The position numbers and the translations under genes were made by a program. 11,666 nt of DNA from CAZADH01 sp964483805 (GTDB lineage: Bacteria; Muiribacteriota; Ozemobacteria; Ozemobacterales; Ozemobacteraceae), in assembly GCA_964483805.1 (NCBI GenBank), contig CAZADH010000199.1:1-11666 (forward strand), in the 5' to 3' direction. Of the stretch, positions 6,958 to 11,666 are shown piece by piece (the first letter of the stretch is position 1; each line of letters begins with the position of its first letter). The notes under the pieces are model-generated. The model searched no databases and was not told the DNA's origin. It worked only from the letters and a program-made list of their open reading frames with translations.

Positions 6958-7788
6958 ATGACCTCAACCACTTCTTCGGTTCTGCCCGAAACGACGGGGC
7001 TCGAGGTTGCCGACCTGAAGGTTGGCTATCTCGACCGGTGTGTCCTCAACGGCATTGGTTTTCGTCTCGACCCCGGCGATCTCGTGGCCCTGATCGGCAG
7101 GAACGGGTCGGGCAAAACCACGCTCCTGCACGCGCTCACCGGCTACTGCCCAGCATCCGGGCGGATTCTCTGGGATGGCGCCCCGATCGCCACACTGTCG
7201 CCCGCATCGTTGGCCCAACGAGTGGCTCTGGTCGACCCGAGCGTCGCCCCCCCTTTTGCCATCACTGTTCGCGACTTCGTCGCACTGGGTCGAAGTCCAC
7301 ACCTCGGTCTATTCGGGGTTCTCGACAATGACGATGAAGCGCGCGTCGACGCCGCCCTGGCCGGTTGTGCACTCACCCACCTCGCCGGCCGCTGGTTTGC
7401 CGAACTGTCGCAGGGCGAACAGCAACGGGTCCGCGTCGCGATGGCCATTGCCTCGTCTCCGCGATACCTGCTTCTCGACGAACCCATGTCGCATCTCGAC
7501 CCCTCGCACCAACGGGAACTGTTGCTGACGCTGCGGTCCATGGCTCGCTTCGGAGGCACAGGCATCCTTGCGGTCATGCACGACATGAACCTGGCCGCCC
7601 GGTTCGACCGCCTCCTGCTCCTCGATGGCGGCCGGATCGTCGCGGCCGGTTCGCCCGACGCGGTGCTGCAAGCCGAGATTCTGGCACCGGTTTACGGGAC
7701 CGGGGTCTTCGACATTCAACGCAGCGGAAGCGCGATTCACTGCCAAATCGCGGTCCCCGATACCACAGACGCACCGACGAGGTCATAG
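6958..7788 (+). CDS. btuD: ABC importer ATPase, BtuD/FecE-like, with altered Q-loop
   Basis: This 276-residue nucleotide-binding subunit would power the BtuC-like permease from the cytoplasm. Seen in order: Walker A GRNGSGKTT (47-55), signature LSQGE (150-154, a variant of LSGGE), Walker B YLLLDEP (170-176 with D174 and catalytic E175), D-loop SHLD, and switch H208 (AVMHDMN). The Q-loop Gln expected in ..L(P/S)Q.. is Asp (VALVDPSVAPPF, D93). The first 17 residues and the last 25 or so extend beyond the core. The ATG at 6958 is preferred over a TTG at 6928, which would add only ten residues and has no ribosome site either. Order and family indicate that it belongs with the upstream binding protein and permease despite the AT-rich gap. 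Confidence 0.9.
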   Translation: MTSTTSSVLPETTGLEVADLKVGYLDRCVLNGIGFRLDPGDLVALIGRNGSGKTTLLHALTGYCPASGRILWDGAPIATLSPASLAQRVALVDPSVAPPFAITVRDFVALGRSPHLGLFGVLDNDDEARVDAALAGCALTHLAGRWFAELSQGEQQRVRVAMAIASSPRYLLLDEPMSHLDPSHQRELLLTLRSMARFGGTGILAVMHDMNLAARFDRLLLLDGGRIVAAGSPDAVLQAEILAPVYGTGVFDIQRSGSAIHCQIAVPDTTDAPTRS

Positions 7789-7814
7789 ACGCACGCGGCG
7801 AAGATTGATATGCT
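7786..7814 (+). promoter_or_regulatory. Candidate promoter of the second NHL gene
   Basis: TAGACG (7786-7791), a 17-bp spacer and an extended -10 TGA-TATGCT (7806-7814) predict a start at about 7821 and a 32-nt leader. In that leader a small stem CTTGG/CCAAG (7818-7834) precedes a good ribosome site, GGAG (7843-7846), 6 nt before the ATG. The hexamers match consensus only in part. Confidence 0.4.
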
Positions 7815-7852
7815 GGACTTGGCCTGAAACCAAGATCGTCCGGGAGCAAAGC

Positions 7853-9109
7853 ATGATCAAGACTGTGTTGTGGCCGCGTTGTCGCGCCTGGGCAAGAGCC
7901 TGCATCGTCGCGCTGATGGTCGGGGCCGCGGCGCTCCACGCCGAGCCAGAGATCCGCACCACCCCGGCGACACCCACACCCCCGGCCACAATCACCGTGC
8001 AACTGGCGGTGGGAACGGACACCGCGACGTTTTCGCTGCACCTGCCGACCGCGGGCTGTGTAAGCATCATCGCTCCGGTCGAGGGGCGTAATCACGAGGA
8101 ACGACTTTTTGGCCCGACGTGGTACGAGGCCGGCCATCAAGCGATCCGGCTGCCCGCCGGGCGCATCCGCGCCCGCCAAGGGCGCATCGAGGTGTTCACC
8201 GTTGCCCTGGAGCCGGCGGCGACAATCGGCCGGCAGGGCGCGGGCGAACGCGAGTTCGTCCACCCCACCGGCATCGGTTGGGATTCGACCATGAAGGAAC
8301 TCTACGTGGCCGACACCGGCAATGATCGGATCATCCGCCTCGATGCATCGGGACGCTTCATCGCCCAGTATGGCGGCTTTGGCGTGGCCTTTGGTGACCG
8401 CGGCGAAGAGCGCGAAGACTCGCTTTCAGAGCCAATGGACGTCTGCCTGGGCGGCTTCTCGAACCTCTACATCACCGACTACAACAACAACCGGGTGGTC
8501 GAGTTTGACGCCTATCGCAAATACGTCGGGCCGTTGTATCCCAAGCCAACCGACCGCAGTCAGCGCCTGAACCGGCCTCACGGCATTACGGTCGACCGGG
8601 AAAACGCCGTCTGGGTCGTCGACGGCCGGGCAGACCGGGTTCTGAAGCTGACCCCGTCCGGGGCCAAACTGCTCGAACTGGGCGGGTTCGGCTACAGCCG
8701 AGAACAATTCCACGACCCGACCCAGGTCGCCGTCACCGACGACGGCAAGGTGTTCGTGGCCGACCGCGGCAACAAGCGCATTCAGGTCTTCGATCGATTG
8801 GGGCACCACATCATGGAAATCAAAGACGGTTTCCAGGCTCCGGTCGGCGTGGCCATCGACCCGGACGGCCTGCTGCTGATTGCCGACGAACGACTCGACA
8901 AGATCGGTCTCTACACCGACACCGGTCATCCATTGGCCCGCTATTCGGGGCTGTCAAAGACCGATCGGTTTCGCTCCCCCACCGATTTTGTCGCCCTGCC
9001 CGACCGTGTGTTCGTTCTGGACTCGGGGAATCACCGCCTCTGCGTCATGACCCGCGAACGTCGCGGCTGTTCCGTCTCTTGGCAAGCTCCGGGGGCTGTG
9101 TTAGACTGA
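7853..9109 (+). CDS. Secreted NHL-repeat beta-propeller protein with N-terminal beta domain
   Basis: This 418-residue exported protein has a signal peptide at 1-30 with core ACIVALMVGAAALHA and likely cleavage after AHA (A30). A T/P-rich linker (about 32-48) leads to a beta domain (about 48-120; TFSLHLPTAGCVSIIAP and LFGPTWYEAGHQAIRLPAG) that looks like the FlgD-type Ig fold found before many propellers. NHL blades follow from about 126 to 405: ELYVADTGNDRIIRLD, NLYITDYNNNRVVEFD, AVWVVDGRADRVLKLT, KVFVADRGNKRIQVFD, LLLIADERLDKIGLYT and RVFVLDSGNHRLCVMT, each of about 45-55 residues and classical in sequence. There is no lipobox, so it should be periplasmic or released. The ATG is supported by GGAG at 6 nt; a long in-frame extension upstream overlaps the ATPase gene and was rejected. 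Its ligand is unknown. Confidence 0.85.
   Translation: MIKTVLWPRCRAWARACIVALMVGAAALHAEPEIRTTPATPTPPATITVQLAVGTDTATFSLHLPTAGCVSIIAPVEGRNHEERLFGPTWYEAGHQAIRLPAGRIRARQGRIEVFTVALEPAATIGRQGAGEREFVHPTGIGWDSTMKELYVADTGNDRIIRLDASGRFIAQYGGFGVAFGDRGEEREDSLSEPMDVCLGGFSNLYITDYNNNRVVEFDAYRKYVGPLYPKPTDRSQRLNRPHGITVDRENAVWVVDGRADRVLKLTPSGAKLLELGGFGYSREQFHDPTQVAVTDDGKVFVADRGNKRIQVFDRLGHHIMEIKDGFQAPVGVAIDPDGLLLIADERLDKIGLYTDTGHPLARYSGLSKTDRFRSPTDFVALPDRVFVLDSGNHRLCVMTRERRGCSVSWQAPGAVLD
9079..9107 (+). promoter_or_regulatory. Promoter of the TPR lipoprotein gene
   Basis: TTGGCA (9079-9084), a 17-bp spacer and an extended -10 TGT-TAGACT (9099-9107) lie over the last codons of the NHL gene. They predict transcription from about 9114, well upstream of the ATG at 9288. 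Confidence 0.55.
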
Positions 9110-9113
9110 TGTG

Positions 9114-9287
9114 CCCTGGGCACCGTGCCCCGTCGCCTGCCCGTGTCTTGTCGTGCACCGCAGTCCGAGCAGGGCTTTGACCAAAGGTTCCTGGGGCACA
9201 CGGCGAACTCCGTGCAGACGACCGCACGCAGCCCCCGTCGACAAACGACCGACCAACACCACGTGCCAAGCACGGGAGATCAAGCAA
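9114..9287 (+). other. Predicted 174-nt 5' leader with hairpins ahead of the TPR gene
   Basis: No gene is supported between the NHL stop and the TPR start. Possible structures are GTGC/GCAC around CCTGG (9111-9123), GTGCCCC (9125-9131) pairing with GGGGCAC (9193-9199), and CGTGC-CAA-GCACG (9262-9274), whose last base is the first G of the ribosome site GGGAG (9274-9278). No known riboswitch was recognised. Confidence 0.35.
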
Positions 9288-10307
9288 ATGAATGATGTGG
9301 CAAGAAGCGTAAGAGATTACCGTTACCGGCGATTGTCCTGCCTGGTCGTCCTCCTGATGGCCGGCGGGATTCTTCTTTCCGGATGTTCCGACAAACGGGG
9401 CGCAAAGAACACCGGACGCCGCACCAAGCCCATCATTCTGCGGATCTCAGACCAGACCAAGAACATTCCCCTGGTCGACCTCCTGCCGAAAACGACAAAA
9501 CGAACGGGCCGGATCGATCGGGAAGTGGCTTTGAAAGCAAAACAGGAATACGAGTACGGCACGCTGGCCGCGCAATACGGCAAACTGGACACGGGTGTTG
9601 AGCATCTGCTCGCCGCCCTGAAGATCGAGCCAACGTTCATCGACGCCCACCACAATCTGGGGCTGGCCTATTACCGCCTCGGGCGGGTCGACGACGCTAT
9701 TTCCGAATGGCGCTACACGCTCGAACTCGATCCGGGATATGCGGAAACGTATTACAACCTGGCGGTGTTTCTCAACGAGCAGGGCCGCGAGAATGACGCG
9801 GTCGAGATGCTCAAGCGCACCCTCGGCATCGCCCCCGACCACCAGAAGGCCCGCTTCGCGCTGGGCAAACTCTTGCAGAAGCAAGGCAAGAACCAGGAAG
9901 CGGTGCAGCAGTTTCGCACGTATCAACGCCACGACCGGGGCAATCCCAAGGTTCACGAGGCCCTTGGCTGCCTGTATCTGCTCGATGGCCTGCAGGATGC
10001 AGCGCAACGCGAGTTCGAGGCCCTGGTCCGCATCGAAGACAAGAGCGCACTGGGCCACTACAATCTCGGGGTCATCTTCCAACAGAAGGGCTTGGTGACA
10101 GACGCAATCAAGATGTACCGGCGCGCCATCGAACTGGACCCCAATCATATCGATGCCTACATCAACCTCGGCGATCTGCTCGCCGCGCGACAGGAGTGGG
10201 TGGCCGCCCTGAACACCTATCACGCCGCACAGGGGATCGATCACGCCAATCCCTACGTTGCGCGCAAGGTCACCGAGATCGAGACACGACTGCGCAACGC
10301 CAAATAG
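9288..10307 (+). CDS. TPR-repeat lipoprotein
   Basis: This 339-residue lipoprotein has a basic N terminus, a hydrophobic core (CLVVLLMAGGILL) and the lipobox LSGC with C33 as the lipid site. A linker at about 34-80 is followed by about seven tetratricopeptide repeats to about residue 325. Typical TPR units include AHHNLGLAYYRLGRVDDAISEWRYTLELDP, TYYNLAVFLNEQGRENDAVEMLKRTLGIAP, ARFALGKLLQKQGKNQEAVQQF, GHYNLGVIFQQKGLVTDAIKMYRRAIELDP and AYINLGDLLAARQEWVAALNTY. It is probably a scaffold at the inner leaflet of the outer membrane or on the periplasmic face of the inner membrane. Such proteins assist pilus or secretion assembly (PilF-like) or envelope complexes; no specific partner can be named here. 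The ATG is chosen from GGGAG at 9 nt and because the signal begins there; the upstream in-frame extension to 9111 has no start support. Confidence 0.85.
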   Translation: MNDVARSVRDYRYRRLSCLVVLLMAGGILLSGCSDKRGAKNTGRRTKPIILRISDQTKNIPLVDLLPKTTKRTGRIDREVALKAKQEYEYGTLAAQYGKLDTGVEHLLAALKIEPTFIDAHHNLGLAYYRLGRVDDAISEWRYTLELDPGYAETYYNLAVFLNEQGRENDAVEMLKRTLGIAPDHQKARFALGKLLQKQGKNQEAVQQFRTYQRHDRGNPKVHEALGCLYLLDGLQDAAQREFEALVRIEDKSALGHYNLGVIFQQKGLVTDAIKMYRRAIELDPNHIDAYINLGDLLAARQEWVAALNTYHAAQGIDHANPYVARKVTEIETRLRNAK

Positions 10308-10327
10308 CGGCGCCGACGACGTCGTCC

Positions 10328-10360
10328 AGACCACTTTCCGCAGCCCGGGGAGTGGTCTTT
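10328..10360 (+). terminator. Intrinsic terminator after the TPR gene
   Basis: AGACCACT (10328-10335) pairs exactly with AGTGGTCT (10351-10358). The stem can be extended by TTCC with GGGG (two G-T pairs) around a 7-nt loop, giving about 12 bp. Only three T end the stem. A perfect 12-bp palindrome, GACGACGTCGTC (10315-10326), lies directly upstream and may be part of the same element. Confidence 0.65.
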
Positions 10361-10367
10361 ACGTTGT

Positions 10368-11459
10368 ATGGCTAACTTATTTACAAGCGCCACACTGCGT
10401 CGCCTGGGCAACTGGGCGTTGCCCCTTTTTCTTCTCGTCCTCCCGATCCTGGTGTGCCGGTGGCAAGCCGCCCGCGAGACCGAGCAAACCCGGCAGGAAC
10501 TCGGTCGCCGCTGGCGCCAGGAGGCGCCCCGCGTGGCCGAGGTTCTACAGCAATGCAGTCGGCCCCAGTTCTGGGTCGAGGAGGCCGTGCGCCGCACGCG
10601 CCGCCAGTTCTCCCGCATGGCGCAGGCCGTGTCCGCTCCGGCGGCACTGGGCGAGCGCCTGCGAAGCGCCTGGCATCATCGGTTGCCCCGGGCTTTTCCC
10701 GAACACCGGTTGTGGTGTGTCCGGCTCGACAGGGCCAACCTGAGCTCGCCCGGCAGTCTCGAGAGCGGCGCAGGCCTCGACAGTCAGTTCGGGTATTTCA
10801 TGTCGCGCCTGGCCTGGCAACTCGCGCGGCGACTCCATCGGTTGCCGCATCAACTCGACTCCACCGACTGGCTGGGGCGGTTGCGCGGCATGTTCGGTCC
10901 GGGGGTGTTTCCCGACCTGTTCGCCCCTCAGCAACGCGGCCAGGCCTTCGCCGTCATTCTGCAAGGCCGCCAGGGATTGCTGTGCTGGGACGTCGTGCAT
11001 GAGCGCCGGGTCCCGGTGGCGGCGATCATCACCTTCGTTCCGATCGACCGGGACCAGTGGCAACGCACACTCACGCTGACGCGTGCCAACTGGCGCGACG
11101 TCGTCCCAGAGACCGGCGTGGGCCAGGCATGGCCGGTCTTCCTGCCGCTGCCGATCGCCCCAGGGCCGACAAAGCGCCCGTCGCTGGCCCCTCTGCCGGT
11201 CAGACGAAACCGAGCCGCAACGCACCTGGTCACCCAACTCAGCCGACAACTGCGCATCGATGCCCCGCCAGCCGGCGCACGACTCGTGCCGGGAAAGCCG
11301 CGACTGCTGAGTTGGGCGACCGGTCGGGTGTTTCGCTGCGGGCGATGGCGCGCCGGGATCGTACCGCGCGACCCCGGCCACACTACGCGCCCTCGAGGCG
11401 CGCGGCCTTGTCTCCAGGTTCGAGCGGGAACGCTACCGCATCCCCGAGACCGGCGCTGA
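10368..11459 (+). pseudogene. Membrane-anchored protein of unknown family, truncated by a junction into priA
   Basis: The frame is 363 codons long, but only about the first 315-325 look authentic. There is a short cytoplasmic start, one membrane segment at about 14-30 (GNWALPLFLLVLPILVC), an Arg/Gln-rich and probably coiled region at about 34-90, and then a soluble domain at about 100-315 with FGPGVFPDLFAPQQRGQAFAVILQGRQGLLCWDVV and LVTQLSRQLRIDAPPAGARLVPGKPRLLSW. The layout resembles the sensor half of a signalling protein whose output domain should follow, but I do not recognise the family. After residue 325 or so (base 11340) this frame becomes Arg/Pro-rich and out of register, while the next frame encodes PriA. 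The ATG at 10368 follows the terminator; no Shine-Dalgarno sequence is visible. The true 3' end is missing. Confidence 0.55.
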
Positions 11460-11666
11460 CCCCCGAGCCGCCACCAAACACATTCTGAACGCTGAACAGC
11501 ACGCCGCCTTCGATGCCATCACCGCGGCGCTAGCCACCGGGTCATTCAAGGCATTCCTCCTTCAGGGCATCACGGGCAGCGGCAAGACCGAGGTATACTT
11601 GCAGGTGATCGAGTCCGCGTTGGCGCTCGACCGCGACGCCATCATGCTCGTTCCCGAGATCGCGCT
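11311..11666 (+). CDS. priA: Primosomal helicase PriA fragment (winged helix + start of helicase), both ends incomplete
   Basis: PriA is the DEAH-type helicase that reloads the replisome at collapsed forks. In frame 1 after a stop at 11308-11310 the sequence reads into the end of a PriA winged-helix domain (ATPATLRALEARGLVSRFERERYRIP). The helicase entrance ILNAEQHAAFDAI follows, then Walker A LLQGITGSGKTEVYL and motif Ia MLVPEIA, where the window ends. The highly typical GITGSGKTEVYLQVI makes the family certain. The N-terminal 3'-DNA-binding domain of about 100 residues that should precede the winged helix is not found in any frame; the unrelated membrane protein occupies its place. Real PriA sequence probably begins between 11311 and 11341. 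No start codon or ribosome site for this frame is credible, so this is a broken gene or an assembly join. Confidence 0.85.

Noticed and set aside
1..11666. CRISPR array, tRNA, rRNA, phage or insertion-sequence genes
   Set aside because: No regularly spaced repeats, cloverleaf-like segments, transposase or integrase motifs were seen on either strand.

Overview
The window reads as a GC-rich (roughly 60-65%) Gram-negative, didermic bacterium. The reasons are several lipoprotein signals, a periplasmic-type amidase with AMIN and Amidase_3 domains, MltG, a BtuFCD-type importer and a type IV prepilin-like protein. The mix of NHL-repeat secreted proteins, a short ComGC/GspG-like prepilin with a 'CP...C..HG' tail, and amidase followed by GerMN recalls little-cultured lineages such as Candidatus Riflebacteria/Ozemobacteria. 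That placement is a guess from memory, not a result. No phage, insertion sequence, CRISPR, tRNA or rRNA was seen.

Layout. 1-2199: 3' part of an N-acetylmuramoyl-L-alanine amidase gene, whose reading frame is broken in a run of C tracts, followed one base later by a membrane-anchored GerMN protein. A perfect 20-bp hairpin (2216-2258) separates them from a convergent prepilin gene (2290-2667, minus). 2668-2811: divergent promoter region between the prepilin and an NHL lipoprotein (2812-3711); both starts look leaderless. 3752-4786: MltG endolytic transglycosylase. 4857-7788: a vitamin B12-type importer (BtuF, BtuC, BtuD), interrupted between permease and ATPase by an 88-bp island of about 16% GC. 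7853-9109: a second, larger secreted NHL protein. 9288-10307: a TPR lipoprotein with a leader of about 174 nt. 10368 to the end: the N-terminal part of an unrecognised membrane-anchored protein that runs directly into the middle of PriA helicase in another frame.

How the genes fit together. Most of the window serves the cell envelope: peptidoglycan cleavage (amidase, MltG), a pilus or pseudopilus subunit, propeller and TPR lipoproteins that probably act as scaffolds, and cofactor import. The points most worth rechecking are the poly-C frameshift, the AT-rich island inside the importer operon, the Q-loop Gln-to-Asp change in the ATPase, the two near-leaderless divergent promoters, and the junction with priA at about 11310-11340, which is either a deletion fusion or an assembly chimera. 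No demonstrably new defence or mobile system was found.
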